Shown: positions 1-9,378 of the stretch, piece after piece
Position numbering within the stretch: position 1 is the stretch's first letter
Layout: the number at the start of each line of letters is the position of its first letter
Assembly (NCBI RefSeq): GCF_024296925.1
Contig: NZ_CP101125.1
Location: 1,862,501 to 1,926,500, forward strand
Length of the DNA: 64,000 nucleotides
Origin: Pseudomonas nunensis
GTDB lineage: Bacteria; Pseudomonadota; Gammaproteobacteria; Pseudomonadales; Pseudomonadaceae
Direction of reading: 5' to 3'
Made by a program: the position numbers and the translations under genes
The notes under the pieces: generated by a model
The model's input: only the letters and a program-made list of their open reading frames with translations
Told to the model about the DNA's origin: nothing
Databases searched by the model: none

Positions 1-200
1 CCCAGACCGTTGAGCACCGGCATGCGAATGTCGAGGATAACAATGTCCGGCAGCAGCCGTTCGCACAGCTCGACCGCCTCCTGGCCATCGCGGGCCTGGC
101 CGACCACTTCGAATTGCGGATGACCGGCCAGCAGCGCAACGAAACCGGTGCGCGTGACTTCATGATCGTCCGCCAGTACGAGACGCAGAACGTGGCTCAT
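1..200 (-). CDS. Response regulator, receiver domain (partial, probably LuxR/NarL type)
   Basis: Only the first 66 codons are in the window; the rest lies before base 1. The reading begins MSHVLRLVLADDHEVTRTGF, with the acidic pair D11-D12 and the phospho-acceptor Asp in VILDIRMP (D57), so this is a receiver domain. The DDHEVxRxG opening is typical of NarL/FixJ-type regulators with a C-terminal LuxR helix-turn-helix, but that part cannot be seen. The ATG overlaps the stop of the upstream histidine kinase as ATGA (197-200), so the two are translationally coupled and very likely a cognate pair. Confidence 0.85.
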   Translation of the reverse strand, partial: MSHVLRLVLADDHEVTRTGFVALLAGHPQFEVVGQARDGQEAVELCERLLPDIVILDIRMPVLNGL

Positions 201-1381
201 TGAGGTATTCCATCCAGGTTTGCTGGCACGTTGGCGAGCAGTTGGGTGCCGTGGTCGATTGCACTGGTGCAGGAGAAGCTGCCACTCAGCAGGCTCGCAC
301 GTTCCTGCATGGTGGCGAGGCCCAGATGCCGGGCGTCGTCGCTGTCGAGCCGTTGTCCGGTGGCAAAGCCTTTGCCGTTATCGTCCACCCGCAGCACGGC
401 GCGTCCTTCGCGCAGTTCCAGCGCCAGTTGTACCTGGCTGGCCTGCGCGTGTTTGAGGATGTTGTTGATTGCTTCCTGGGCGATCCTGAACAAGCCGATC
501 TCCACCTGACTGGGAAACCGCGCTTCGCAGCGTGCGGTCCAGTGCACGCCGATCCCGGCCTCGCGCAGGCGATCGGCTTCTTTATCGACTGCTTTAAGCA
601 GACCGAAATCGTCGAGCACCGTCGGACGCAAGCCACCGATCAATTGCCGGCCTTCACCTACGCAGTGTTGGGCCAGCGCCAGGATTGCCTGCAAATCGGC
701 GTCGAGTGGGTCCGGCAGAGTCGGGCAGCGGCCGGCAAAACCTTGCAGGCGCTGATGCAAACCGGCGAGGGTCTGGGCCAGGCCATCGTGCAGGTCGTAG
801 GCCACACGTTTGCGTTCGTCTTCTTGCGCGCGGAACAGCCGATTGACCAGGTCGGACAAGGTGCGATCCCGGGACTTGAGCGTTGTCAGCAGGCGATTAT
901 TTTCAAGGTGCGCGGCCAGCAGGGTGGCGAGCAGTTGCAGGGATTCCGTGTCTTCATTGTCCGGCGCCCGCAGGCTGACGCTGTTGGCCAGCACCAAGGC
1001 GCCAAAGGCATCGCCGTCGCCGCCGCGCAGTGGCACTCGCAACACACTCGGCAGGGCTTCCCCTGGACGGTCTTGCCAGGATGGCGTGCACATGCTGCGG
1101 TCGACGACGGCGTCGAGGCTGTCCAGCCGATCACGGTTGCCATGTCGGGCGCTAGCTTTGACGCGCCCGTCGGCGTCCCACTCCAGCAGCAAGCCATGGT
1201 CCATTGCGAGAAAGGCGCACGCCCGCGCCAACACACGTTCGCGCATGGCGTGAGGGGCCAGTCGGGTCAACTCTTGTCCGGTATCCACCAACAACCGCAG
1301 GCGCGCTGCGCGACTTTCGGATTGTCGATAGTGAGTGCGGATGGCCAAGGCACTACCGGGATCGTGAGGCGGGTTTTGCAT
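197..1381 (-). CDS. NarX/DegS-type sensor histidine kinase with GAF-like domain
   Basis: A cytoplasmic two-component sensor without obvious membrane segments. Residues about 30-165 look like a GAF-type sensory domain. A short coiled segment leads to the HisKA_3 dimerisation helix, with the phospho-accepting His in ERKRVAYDLHDGLAQ (about H198). The HATPase domain follows, with N box QEAINNILKHA and G box DDNGKGF. HisKA_3 kinases pair with LuxR-type regulators, which fits the ATGA-overlapping gene downstream. I chose the ATG at 1381 because GGAG lies about 10 nt upstream. An in-frame ATG at 1429 would add 16 residues with no recognisable domain. The signal is unknown, and nothing nearby points to one except the divergent secreted protein at 1555. 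Confidence 0.85.
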   Translation of the reverse strand: MQNPPHDPGSALAIRTHYRQSESRAARLRLLVDTGQELTRLAPHAMRERVLARACAFLAMDHGLLLEWDADGRVKASARHGNRDRLDSLDAVVDRSMCTPSWQDRPGEALPSVLRVPLRGGDGDAFGALVLANSVSLRAPDNEDTESLQLLATLLAAHLENNRLLTTLKSRDRTLSDLVNRLFRAQEDERKRVAYDLHDGLAQTLAGLHQRLQGFAGRCPTLPDPLDADLQAILALAQHCVGEGRQLIGGLRPTVLDDFGLLKAVDKEADRLREAGIGVHWTARCEARFPSQVEIGLFRIAQEAINNILKHAQASQVQLALELREGRAVLRVDDNGKGFATGQRLDSDDARHLGLATMQERASLLSGSFSCTSAIDHGTQLLANVPANLDGIPQ

Positions 1382-1554
1382 GGTTTGCTCCGGCGTTGAG
1401 ACGGACCCGCGGGCGCAGGGGGAGGTCATTAAACCTTGTTAACAGGGCCGGGCGCTATCTGCCAAATGGCATAGGCAAATGACTCCGAGTGGCCGATGTC
1501 GGGCGGCTGGCGAATCGGCAAAGTGGGCTCAACGACCACCCCAGGAGTATCGCA

Positions 1555-2073
1555 ATGAAAATGAAGATCCCGGCCATCGCCCTGTTTTTTGCCCTGAGCG
1601 CCCCGTTTGCCCAAGCCGCTGAGACCGCCCCGTACGTTTATCGCACCGTGGCCAAGGCGCCAACCAACGTGAAGGATCGGGAAATTGCCGGCTTGTTTGA
1701 CCGCTGGAACAGCGCCTTGCAGACCGGCAACGCGCAAACGGTAGTTGACCTTTATGCACCGGGCGCGGTGTTGCAGCCGACGGTGTCCAACCAGGTGCGG
1801 ACCACGCCGGATCAGATCAAGGACTACTTTGATCACTTCCTGGCGCTCAAGCCGGTAGGTCAGATCAACTACCGCGAAATCCGCCAACTGGGCAGCAACG
1901 TGGCCATGGACAGCGGCGTCTACACCTTCACCCTGACCGAGGCGACCGGCAAGACCCGTCAGGTGCAGGCGCGCTACACCTTCGTCTACGAACAGGTCGG
2001 CGGCCAGTGGAAGATCCTCAACCATCACTCTTCGGCGATGCCTGAAGCGCAGGTGCAACACGCGGCCAAATGA
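1555..2073 (+). CDS. Secreted SgcJ/EcaC-type (SnoaL-like) small protein
   Basis: 172 residues. The N-terminus MKMKIPAIALFFALSAPFA ending AQA-AE is a clear Sec signal peptide, so the product is periplasmic or secreted. The mature part (IAGLFDRWNSALQTGNAQ, later DLYAPGAVLQPTVS, KDYFDHFLALKP) has the cone-shaped SnoaL/DUF4440 (CaMKII association-domain-like) pattern seen in SgcJ/EcaC-family proteins. The C-terminal YTFVYEQVGGQWKILNHHSS is the conserved last strand pair. No catalytic role can be assigned. The start follows AGGAG at 1543-1547; an upstream in-frame ATG at 1489 would bury the signal peptide. The gene is divergent from the kinase at 197-1381. Confidence 0.8.
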   Translation: MKMKIPAIALFFALSAPFAQAAETAPYVYRTVAKAPTNVKDREIAGLFDRWNSALQTGNAQTVVDLYAPGAVLQPTVSNQVRTTPDQIKDYFDHFLALKPVGQINYREIRQLGSNVAMDSGVYTFTLTEATGKTRQVQARYTFVYEQVGGQWKILNHHSSAMPEAQVQHAAK

Positions 2074-2086
2074 CCGTGCCCCACCG

Positions 2087-2116
2087 GCGTCCACATCCTT
2101 GAGGTGTGGGCGCTTT
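2087..2116. terminator. Probable bidirectional terminator hairpin
   Basis: Between two convergent genes the sequence forms a stem of GCG, CCACA and CC on one side with GG, TGTGG and CGC on the other (single-base bulges, TTGA loop), followed by a short T run. Position and shape suit a terminator for the gene ending at 2073; the T run is weak. Confidence 0.5.
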
Positions 2117-2126
2117 CGGCCGTTTG

Positions 2127-3461
2127 TCAGCGCAACAGATGCACCGCCAGCCCAACCAACGCACAGCCGATCAACACCTGGATCACCCCGCGCTTGAAGC
2201 GAAACAAGGCTATCGCCGCTGCGATGGCAATCAGCGCTGAAGGCCAGTCGAGGTGAGCGCTGAAGCCGTTGGGCCAGAGCACGTGGTAGCCGAAGAAACA
2301 CGCGAGGTTGAGGATCACTCCGACCACCGCAGCGGTAATCGCGGTCAGCGGCGCGGTGAATTTCAGTTCGTTGTGCGTCGATTCCACCAGCGGCCCGCCG
2401 GCGAGGATGAACAGGAACGAGGGCAGGAAGGTGAACCAGGTCACCAGCATGGCGGCGACGGCTCCGGCGAGAAAGACATGATCGGCGCCGAACACTTGCT
2501 GCGCATAACCGCCGACAAATGCGACGAAGGCCACCACCATGATCAGCGGTCCGGGCGTGGTTTCACCGAGCGCCAGGCCATCGATCATCTGCGTCGGCGT
2601 CAGCCAGCCATAGTGGCCGACCGCGCCCTGATACACATAGGGCAGCACGGCGTAGGCGCCACCGAAGGTCAGCAATGCGGCTTTGGTGAAGAACCAACTC
2701 ATCTGCGTCAGCGTGCCGTTCCAGCCGAACAGCAGCGTGAGCAGTCCCATCGGCAACGCCCACAACACGGCACCGATCAACGCCAGACGCAGCAGCTTCA
2801 CCGCACTGAAACGCGCATGCTCAGGCGTCGGGGTGTCGTCATCGATCAGCGCCGGGCCGTAGGATTTATTCGTTCCGCTGTGGCCGCCGTTGCTGAATTT
2901 CTCCGGCGCCCAGCTTCCGACGACATATCCGATAACCGCCGCGCCCAGCACAATCAGCGGAAACGGCACATTGAACGCGAAAATGGCCGTGAACGATGCC
3001 GCCGCGATCCCCCACAGCCAGTTGTTCTTCAGCGCCCGTGAGCCGATGCGATGGGCAGCCTGCAGCACAATCGCGGTGACCGCAGGCTTGATCCCATAAA
3101 ACAACCCGGCCACCACCGGCACGTCGCCAAACGCGATGTACATCCACGACAACCCGATCAGGATGAACAGCGACGGCAACACAAACAGCCCGCCGGCAAT
3201 CACACCGCCCCAGGTCCGGTGCATCAGCCAGCCAATGTACGTCGCCAGTTGCTGCGCCTCGGGGCCGGGCAGCAACATGCAATAGTTGAGCGCGTGCAGA
3301 AAACGCCGCTCCGAAATCCAGCGCCGACGCTCGACCAATTCCTGGTGCATGATCGAAATCTGCCCGGCCGGGCCACCGAAACTGATGAAGCCGAGCTTGA
3401 GCCAGAACAGGAAAGCTTCGCGCAGGGAAATGGCTTGGGGTTTGGCGAGAGGGTCACTCAA
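2127..3461 (-). CDS. chrA: Chromate efflux transporter ChrA, two-domain form
   Basis: A 444-residue inner-membrane protein of the CHR superfamily that exports chromate. It has the long, duplicated architecture. The N-terminal half shows WLKLGFISFGGPAGQI and PGPEAQQLATYIGWL. The C-terminal half repeats the pattern with FFTKAALLTFGGAYAVLPYV and LGETTPGPLIMVVAFVAFVGGY. FGG and PGP are the signature motifs of each half. About ten to twelve hydrophobic segments are visible. The gene is monocistronic, convergent with the upstream secreted-protein gene and followed by a REP pair. No chrB-type regulator is adjacent. The family and the length (about 400-450) agree well. Confidence 0.92.
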   Translation of the reverse strand: MSDPLAKPQAISLREAFLFWLKLGFISFGGPAGQISIMHQELVERRRWISERRFLHALNYCMLLPGPEAQQLATYIGWLMHRTWGGVIAGGLFVLPSLFILIGLSWMYIAFGDVPVVAGLFYGIKPAVTAIVLQAAHRIGSRALKNNWLWGIAAASFTAIFAFNVPFPLIVLGAAVIGYVVGSWAPEKFSNGGHSGTNKSYGPALIDDDTPTPEHARFSAVKLLRLALIGAVLWALPMGLLTLLFGWNGTLTQMSWFFTKAALLTFGGAYAVLPYVYQGAVGHYGWLTPTQMIDGLALGETTPGPLIMVVAFVAFVGGYAQQVFGADHVFLAGAVAAMLVTWFTFLPSFLFILAGGPLVESTHNELKFTAPLTAITAAVVGVILNLACFFGYHVLWPNGFSAHLDWPSALIAIAAAIALFRFKRGVIQVLIGCALVGLAVHLLR

Positions 3462-3543
3462 GAGTTGAGCCTTTTTCAGAGACCGGCGGGTTGCTTACAG
3501 TAGCGGGGAAGGGCGGGGTTCGGATAGTCGGCAAAGGGGCAAA

Positions 3544-3670
3544 CCCTGTGGCGAGGGAGCTTGCTCCCGCTGTGGCGCGAAGCGGCCCCCGGCTTACTTC
3601 AGTCATATCGTGCAAGTAGGTTTTGCGACTGCTTCGCAGCCGAGCGGGAGCAAGCTCCCTCGCCACAGGG
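3544..3670. repeat. REP pair, GGCGAGGGAGCTTGCTCCC type
   Basis: Two inverted copies of a palindromic unit (CCTGTGGCGAGGGAGCTTG and its complement) separated by about 60 nt, between chrA and the LysR gene. This is one of three REP-like hairpin families seen in the window. It may terminate transcription of, or stabilise, flanking mRNAs. Confidence 0.85.
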
Positions 3671-3698
3671 GATGTGTTGCGGGCATAGTTCGTGGGAT

Positions 3699-4592
3699 TC
3701 AGCCCTTGTAGCGCAACGCATCCAGTAGCAGCGCAAACGCCGGCGAAGCCTGGCGACGGCTCGGGTAATAGAGGTGAAAACCGGCAAACGGCGCGCACCA
3801 ATCCTCAAGCACTTGCACCAACCGCCCGGCCGCGAGGTGCGGTGCGACCAGGTCTTCGGGGATGTAGCTCAAGCCGAATCCATCCAGTGCCGCGTTCAGC
3901 AGTTGATAAACACCATTGAACGTCACCTGCCCGGACACCCGCACATTCAGGCGTTCCTCGGCTTTTTTAAACTCCCAGACGTACAGGCCGCCATTGGTGG
4001 GCAGGCGCAGGTTATTGCATTGATGCTCGGTCAGGTCGCGCGGTGTCTTGGGAATCGAGCGCTCGGCAAAGTAGGTCGGTGAACCCACCACCAACAGGCG
4101 CATATCGGGGCCGATGCGGGTGGCGATCATGCCTTGGGCCACGTCCTCGCCCAGGCGCACGCCAGCATCAAAACCCTGGGCGGCGATGTCGACAAAACTG
4201 TAATCGCAGCACACCTCGACCGAGATGTCCGGGTACTTCGCCAGGAATGGTTTCAACACCGGCCACAGGATGTGCTCCAGTGCGTGGTCCATCGCGTTGA
4301 TGCGGATATTGCCGGCCGGTGTGTCGCGCAGGTCGCTCAACGCCGCCAACTCGATCTCGATTTCTTCGAAATGCGGGCCGATGGTGTCCATCAGGCGCTG
4401 ACCAGCTTCGGTCGGCGAAACGCTGCGGGTGGTGCGGGTCAGCAGACGCAAACCCAATCGCGCTTCCAGGCCACGAATCGTATGGCTCAGCGCGGATTGG
4501 GAAACCCCCAGTTTGGCCGCAGCCTTGGTGAAACTGCGCTCTCTGGCAACTGCCAGAAAGGCGAGCAGATCATTGGCGTTTTCGCGCAGCAT
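3699..4592 (-). CDS. LysR-family transcriptional regulator
   Basis: 297 residues. The N-terminal winged HTH is plain (DLLAFLAVARERSFTKAAAKLGVSQSALSHTIRGLEARLG), followed by the LysR substrate-binding domain (GNIRINAMDHALEHILWPVL onward). The gene is divergent from the cupin at 4693 with a 100-bp gap, the usual layout for a LysR regulator of its neighbour, so it probably controls the cupin and perhaps the adjoining paoABC genes (inference). The substrate-binding domain type (DISVEVCCDYSFVDIAAQGF, DAGVRLGE) is that of LTTRs often found beside oxidoreductases. The effector is not predictable. Confidence 0.88.
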   Translation of the reverse strand: MLRENANDLLAFLAVARERSFTKAAAKLGVSQSALSHTIRGLEARLGLRLLTRTTRSVSPTEAGQRLMDTIGPHFEEIEIELAALSDLRDTPAGNIRINAMDHALEHILWPVLKPFLAKYPDISVEVCCDYSFVDIAAQGFDAGVRLGEDVAQGMIATRIGPDMRLLVVGSPTYFAERSIPKTPRDLTEHQCNNLRLPTNGGLYVWEFKKAEERLNVRVSGQVTFNGVYQLLNAALDGFGLSYIPEDLVAPHLAAGRLVQVLEDWCAPFAGFHLYYPSRRQASPAFALLLDALRYKG

Positions 4593-4692
4593 CCATGAGT
4601 CCCCCTCATAAGTCTTTTCGAATTTTAGCGGCTAATCCGGGGAATAAGCAGCTGATAAATTGGGCGCACTTTTCAAGGCTCAGGAGAATCCG

Positions 4693-5097
4693 ATGCTGAC
4701 TGTAACCCCGAACGGCTCCCAGCCCTCCGTCAAAGGCCCGGCTGATTATTTCACGGGCACCGTGCGGGTTGATGCACCGTTCAAAGGCACCGAGGCGGCG
4801 CGGGTCAGTGGCGCCACGGTCACGTTCGAACCGGGCGCGCGCACCGCCTGGCACACGCATCCACTGGGTCAGACGTTGATCGTCACCGCCGGCATGGGCT
4901 GGGTGCAGGAGCAGGACAAACCCGTGCAACAGATCAAACCCGGCGACACCGTGTGGATTCCAGCGCATGTCAAACATTGGCATGGCGCCACGGCGACCAC
5001 CGCCATGACCCATATCGCAATTGCAGAAGTACAGGACGGCAACGTGGTGGAGTGGATGGAGCAAGTCAGCGACGGGCAATATCCCGCCGCTCAGTAA
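4693..5097 (+). CDS. Small cupin protein ((R)-mandelonitrile lyase-like / quercetinase-like)
   Basis: 134 residues forming a single cupin barrel. Motif 1 is visible as [20 protein letters not shown], and motif 2 follows about 20 residues later as [17 protein letters not shown]. The histidines of WHTH and KHWHG, with Q in GQTL, would bind one metal ion. The opening ([18 protein letters not shown]) resembles the small Mn-dependent cupin hydroxynitrile lyases and related COG1917 proteins. The reaction is therefore uncertain: hydroxynitrile cleavage, or an unassigned small oxygenase/isomerase. The start at 4693 follows AGGAG at 4682-4686. It is convergent with paoC with a gap of only 5 bp and divergent from a LysR gene. 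Confidence 0.8.
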   Translation: MLTVTPNGSQPSVKGPADYFTGTVRVDAPFKGTEAARVSGATVTFEPGARTAWHTHPLGQTLIVTAGMGWVQEQDKPVQQIKPGDTVWIPAHVKHWHGATATTAMTHIAIAEVQDGNVVEWMEQVSDGQYPAAQ

Positions 5098-5102
5098 CCC
5101 TG

Positions 5103-7298
5103 TCAGATCATCGCTGGCAATTTATCCAGAATCTTGTCCAGCGTGATCGGGTACTCCCGAACCCGTGCGCCGGTCGCGTTGTAAACCGCGTTGGCAATCG
5201 CCGCGCTGACGCCACACAAGCCCAATTCCCCGACCCCTTTGGCCTTCATCGGCGATGAATAGGGGTCGGTTTCCTCGAGGAAAATCACCTCTTGATGCGG
5301 GATGTCGGCATGCACCGGCACCTCGTATCCGGCGAGGTCATGATTGACGAAATAGCCCTGGCGCTTGTCCACCGCCAGTTCTTCCATCAATGCCGCGCCC
5401 ACGCCCATGGTCATCGCGCCGATCACCTGGCTGCGCGCCGAGGTCGGGTTGAGGATGCGTCCGGCGGCGCACACGGCCAACATGCGGCGCACGCGGATTT
5501 CCCCGGTGGCGCTGTCCACCGCGACTTCGACAAAGTGCGCGCCGAAAGTCGATTGCTGGAACTGCTTGGCCAGGTCACCAAACTCGATCGAGTCCTCGGC
5601 GACCAGTTCTCCAGCCTTGGCCGCATCACGTAGCGGCAGGCTTTTATCGCCGGAGCGTACCTGGCCGTCGGTGAACACAGCTTGTTCGGCACTCACGCCC
5701 AACTTTTGCGCGACCGCTTCCCGCAGTTTGACGCAGGCCGCGTACACGCCCGCCGTCGAGCAGTTGGCACCGAATTGGCCGCCAGAACCGGACGACACTG
5801 GAAAGCTAGAATCCCCCAAGCGCACCACCACGTTGTCCAGCGTCACGCCCATCATTTCCGCTGCGGTCTGGGCGATGATCGTGTAGCTGCCGGTGCCGAT
5901 ATCGGTCATGTCGGTTTCCACCGTCACGATGCCTTTGTCATCGAGCCGGACCCGCGCCCCGGACTTCACCAGGTTGTTATTGCGGAAGGCCACGCCGACG
6001 CCGATGCCGATCAGCCAGCGACCGTCCCGTTGCGTGCCGGGCTGCGGGTGACGCTGGTTCCAGCCAAACCGTTCGGCCCCGGTGCGCAGGCATTCGGACA
6101 GCTGGCGTTGCGAGTAACGGCGTTCGGGATTGGTCGGGTCGACTTGGGTGTCGTTGAGGATGCGGAACTCAATGGGGTCGAGGTTGAGTTTCTCCGCCAT
6201 CTCGTCCATGGCGATTTCCAGCGCCATCAACCCCGGGGTTTCACCCGGCGCGCGCATCGCATTGCCCTCCGGCAGATCAAGGGTGGCGAGGCGCATCGAG
6301 ATCAAGCGGTTGGCCCCGGCATACAACAGTTTGCTCGGTTGTGCGGCTCGTTCGACTTTGCCGCCGGGCAAGTCGCCAGAGCAGCCTTCATGAGCGATGG
6401 CGCTGATCTTGCCGTCGCTGGTGGTGCCGATGCGAATTCGTTGAATGGTCGCCGGACGATGCGTGGAGTTGTTGAACATCATCGGCCGGGTCAACGCGAC
6501 TTTCACCGGTCTGCCGGCCATGCGCGAGCCGAGGGCCGCGAGTACCGCATCGGCCCTGACAAACAGTTTGCCGCCGAAGCCGCCGCCAATGTAAGGCGAG
6601 ATCAGCCGCAGGTTTTTCCTCGGGATGCCCAGGGTCGTGGCCACGTCGCTGGCGGCCCAGTCGATCATTTGATTGGAGGTCCACACCGTCAGTTGATCGC
6701 CGCTCCAGGTGGCCATCGAGGCGAAGGGCTCCATCATCGCGTGAGCCTGGTCGGGGGTGGTGTAGGTCGCGTCCAATTGCACCGGCGCGGCGGCGAATGC
6801 ACTGGCGAAATCACCGTGGCTGACGTCCGGCATCTCCTTGGGCTCGACGCCTGAATCCCGAAGACTGGCGAGATCAAACGCTCCGTCGGCGCGAGCATAG
6901 GTGATGTCGAGCAACTGACCAGCAGACCGCGCCTGTTCGAAGGTTTCCGCCACCACCAGTGCGACGGCCTGGTGGTAGTGCTCGATGTCGGGGCCGGCGA
7001 GCAGCTTTGCGGTGTTGTATTTGCCTTTGCCGAGCTTGCCCGCGTTGGCGGCGGTGACAATCGCGATCACCCCCGGCGCTGACTTTGCCGCTTCCAGGTT
7101 CATCGAGGTGATGCGGCCCTTGGCGATGGCCGCGCCGACCACAAATCCATAGGCCGGGTTTGTCACGGCGTCGTGGTGTTCGTAGGCGTATGGGGCGCGC
7201 CCGGTGGTTTTCAGATGGCCCTCGATACGACTCGTGGGCTTGCCGACCACTTTCATCTGATCGATCGGGTTGGTGCCGGCCGGGGTCTCGAATTTCAT
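5103..7298 (-). CDS. paoC: Periplasmic aldehyde oxidoreductase, molybdenum-binding subunit (PaoC-like)
   Basis: 731 residues of the xanthine-oxidase family catalytic subunit, which carries the molybdopterin (MCD) cofactor and oxidises aldehydes to carboxylic acids. Visible features are the domain start [24 protein letters not shown], the MoCo loops ([42 protein letters not shown]) and the catalytic Glu in [15 protein letters not shown] near the C-terminus. The start at 7298 overlaps the stop of paoB as ATGA. An open frame extends upstream, but only because it shadows paoB. It is last in the paoA-paoB-paoC operon. No XdhC/PaoD-type cofactor-sulfuration chaperone lies next to it, unlike the E. 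coli paoABCD operon. Confidence 0.92.
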   Translation of the reverse strand: MKFETPAGTNPIDQMKVVGKPTSRIEGHLKTTGRAPYAYEHHDAVTNPAYGFVVGAAIAKGRITSMNLEAAKSAPGVIAIVTAANAGKLGKGKYNTAKLLAGPDIEHYHQAVALVVAETFEQARSAGQLLDITYARADGAFDLASLRDSGVEPKEMPDVSHGDFASAFAAAPVQLDATYTTPDQAHAMMEPFASMATWSGDQLTVWTSNQMIDWAASDVATTLGIPRKNLRLISPYIGGGFGGKLFVRADAVLAALGSRMAGRPVKVALTRPMMFNNSTHRPATIQRIRIGTTSDGKISAIAHEGCSGDLPGGKVERAAQPSKLLYAGANRLISMRLATLDLPEGNAMRAPGETPGLMALEIAMDEMAEKLNLDPIEFRILNDTQVDPTNPERRYSQRQLSECLRTGAERFGWNQRHPQPGTQRDGRWLIGIGVGVAFRNNNLVKSGARVRLDDKGIVTVETDMTDIGTGSYTIIAQTAAEMMGVTLDNVVVRLGDSSFPVSSGSGGQFGANCSTAGVYAACVKLREAVAQKLGVSAEQAVFTDGQVRSGDKSLPLRDAAKAGELVAEDSIEFGDLAKQFQQSTFGAHFVEVAVDSATGEIRVRRMLAVCAAGRILNPTSARSQVIGAMTMGVGAALMEELAVDKRQGYFVNHDLAGYEVPVHADIPHQEVIFLEETDPYSSPMKAKGVGELGLCGVSAAIANAVYNATGARVREYPITLDKILDKLPAMI

Positions 7299-8251
7299 GC
7301 GTGGTCCCTCGCTTGCGTCAGTACCGAGGCGAGCGTGCGCTCGGCCAGCGTCAGCTTGAATGCGTTTTGATCGGTGGGCGTCGCGTCGGCGAGCAACTGT
7401 GCGGTGACGGCTTTCGCGCCTTGGGACATCGCCGATTCGGCGGCCTCGACGCGCCACGGCTTGTGCGCCACGCCGCCCAGGGCAACGCGGCCGGAGCCGT
7501 CGTTCTGGATCACCGCCGCCACCGAGATCAGGGCGAAGGCATAGGACGCGCGGTCGCGGACCTTCTGGTAAATGTGCGTGCCGCCGAGGGGCGCCGGCAG
7601 CGTGACGGCGGTGATCAACTCGTGCGCGCCCAGGGTGGTTTCGATGTTGGGCGTGTTACCCGGCAGTCGATGCAAATCGGCGATTGGAATCAGGTGGGTG
7701 GTGCCGTCGGGGCGCACCGTCTCGACCTGCGCATCGAGGATGCGCATGGCCACCGCCATGTCGCTGGGATGCGTGGCGATGCAGGCATCGCTTACGCCAA
7801 TGATCCCAAGCGAGCGATTGATCCCGCCAATGGCCGCGCAGCCACTGCCCGGCTGGCGCTTGTTGCAGGCCTGATTGGTGTCGTAGAAATAAGGACAACG
7901 GGTGCGTTGCAGCAGGTTGCCGGCGGTGGTCGCGACATTGCGCAACTGGCCGGATGCGCCGGCGAGGAGGGCGCGGGACAGCACGGCGTAATCCTTTCTG
8001 ATCCGTGGGTCGGCGGCGAGGTCGGTATTGCGTACCAGCGCGCCGATTCTCAGGCCGCCCTGATCCGTGGCCTGGATCTGGTCCAGGGCCAGACCGTTGA
8101 CGTCGATCAAGTGGGCCGGCGTCTCGATGTCCAGCTTCATCAGATCCAGCAGGTTGGTGCCGCCGGCGATAAACCGCGAACCTTCGATTTGCACCGCCAA
8201 CGCAGCGGCCTCTGCCGGGGATTTGGCGCGCGAATAGGTAAAAGGTCTCAT
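7295..8251 (-). CDS. paoB: Aldehyde oxidoreductase FAD-binding subunit (PaoB-like)
   Basis: 318 residues. The flavin subunit passes electrons from the iron-sulfur clusters to the acceptor. FAD-binding segments are [19 protein letters not shown] and [17 protein letters not shown] cysteine-rich insertion ([20 protein letters not shown], then CAAIGG) matches the extra [4Fe-4S] cluster described for the E. coli PaoB-type subunit, which distinguishes this subfamily from ordinary xanthine dehydrogenase FAD subunits. Both ends overlap the neighbours by 4 nt (ATGA), so the three subunits are translated as a coupled set. Confidence 0.92.
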   Translation of the reverse strand: MRPFTYSRAKSPAEAAALAVQIEGSRFIAGGTNLLDLMKLDIETPAHLIDVNGLALDQIQATDQGGLRIGALVRNTDLAADPRIRKDYAVLSRALLAGASGQLRNVATTAGNLLQRTRCPYFYDTNQACNKRQPGSGCAAIGGINRSLGIIGVSDACIATHPSDMAVAMRILDAQVETVRPDGTTHLIPIADLHRLPGNTPNIETTLGAHELITAVTLPAPLGGTHIYQKVRDRASYAFALISVAAVIQNDGSGRVALGGVAHKPWRVEAAESAMSQGAKAVTAQLLADATPTDQNAFKLTLAERTLASVLTQARDHA

Positions 8252-8889
8252 GCGCTGGCCTCCGCGACATCGGTGATCGCCTCGATGATGTTGGAGTACG
8301 CACCGCAGCGGCAGATATTGCCGCTCATGCGCTCTTGCAATTCACGGGCGATCAACTGGGGTGGTTCAGTCAGGCTGGCGCTGACGTGACTGGGAATGCC
8401 TTGGCGGATTTCCTCGAGCATGGCCACGGCGGAGCAGATCTGCCCTGGTGTGCAATACCCGCATTGATAACCGTCGTGCTTGATGAACGCGGCTTGCATG
8501 GGGTGGAGTTTTTCCGGGTTGCCGAGGCCCTCGATGGTGGTGATCGAGGAGCCTTCGTGCATCACCGCCAACGTCAGGCAGGAGTTGATCCGTCGGCCAT
8601 CGGCAATCACCGTGCACGCACCGCACTGGCCATGGTCGCAGCCTTTCTTGGTGCCGCTCAGGTGCAAGTGTTCACGCAAGGCATCGAGCAGGGTGGTGAG
8701 GGTGTCGAGGTCCATGGCGTGCACTTCGCCGTTGACCTGGATGGACACCTTGGCTTGCACCGGTCGGGCGAGGTTGGCGGCGGATGCCTGGGCGCAGATG
8801 AAGGGCGGCAGCGCGATGGCGGTCGCGGTCACGGCGCCGACAATCAGAAAGGTGCGTCGGGAAATCTTCTTCCGGTGAAGGTCATCCAT
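8248..8889 (-). CDS. paoA: Aldehyde oxidoreductase [2Fe-2S] subunit with Tat signal (PaoA-like)
   Basis: 213 residues. The N-terminus carries a twin-arginine signal ([20 protein letters not shown]), so the folded complex is exported to the periplasm. The plant-type ferredoxin cluster is [15 protein letters not shown] with a distal Cys in NSCLTL. The second [2Fe-2S] cluster is [14 protein letters not shown] and GNICRCGAY. This is the first gene of the operon. The 130-bp region upstream (to about 9020) has an AT-richer patch that could hold the promoter. The expected role is detoxification of aromatic or other aldehydes in the periplasm. Confidence 0.93.
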   Translation of the reverse strand: MDDLHRKKISRRTFLIVGAVTATAIALPPFICAQASAANLARPVQAKVSIQVNGEVHAMDLDTLTTLLDALREHLHLSGTKKGCDHGQCGACTVIADGRRINSCLTLAVMHEGSSITTIEGLGNPEKLHPMQAAFIKHDGYQCGYCTPGQICSAVAMLEEIRQGIPSHVSASLTEPPQLIARELQERMSGNICRCGAYSNIIEAITDVAEASA

Positions 8890-9077
8890 TGGTTCGATTC
8901 CTGTGCGGTGTTTTCTTTCGCGCAGCAGAAGCCCTGCGCCCTGGCGATACTCATCAAAGAGTGACCTGCGCGGGGGCGAAACGTTTTTGCGTTATTTGGG
9001 TATAGAGTTATGCGTGGGGTTCATGAATCGCTGAGGGGTGGTGTGTCAGTCGCTGTAGAGGGTGTCTGACCTGACGC
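8890..9077. other. Upstream region of paoA, no gene seen
   Basis: This is the non-coding start of a 490-bp gap. It holds the likely paoA promoter (AT-richer stretch around 8985-9020, read on the minus strand). I see no small ORF with a credible ribosome site. The rest of the gap is REP DNA. Confidence 0.4.
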
Positions 9078-9370
9078 TATCGCGAGCAAGCTCGCTCCCA
9101 CAGGGGAGATGTGTCGAGCATATGTCTTGTATTCGACGGGACCGAACTGTGGGAGCGGGCTTGCTCGCGAAGAGGCCGTGTCAGTCGACATCAACTTGTC
9201 TGACACACCGCCTTCGCGAGCAAGCCCGCTCCCACAGGGGAAATGTGTCGGGCACAAGTCTTGTGCTCGACGGGGTCAAACTGTGGGAGCGAGCTTGCTC
9301 GCGATGACGGTTGTACATTCAGCAGATTTGTTACTGACACACCGCCTTCGCGAGCAAGCCCGCTCCCACA
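9078..9370. repeat. Cluster of four REP elements
   Basis: Four alternating-orientation copies of the REP palindrome (forms GCGAGCAAGCCCGCTCCCACA and GTGGGAGCGGGCTTGCTCGC, two variants with CTCGCTCC) separated by spacers of about 40-60 nt. The open frames running through them are spurious translations of REP DNA. The array separates paoA from the CAP-protein gene. Confidence 0.93.
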
Positions 9371-9378
9371 ATGAAGGT

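Noticed and set aside
200..1399. 399-codon open frame on the plus strand opposite the histidine kinase
   Set aside because: It has no recognisable domain and is the antisense shadow of a clear kinase with motifs; high-GC genes give long antisense frames.
9078..9370. Possible CRISPR array from regularly spaced palindromes
   Set aside because: Units alternate in orientation, spacers resemble one another, and there are no cas genes; these are REP elements.
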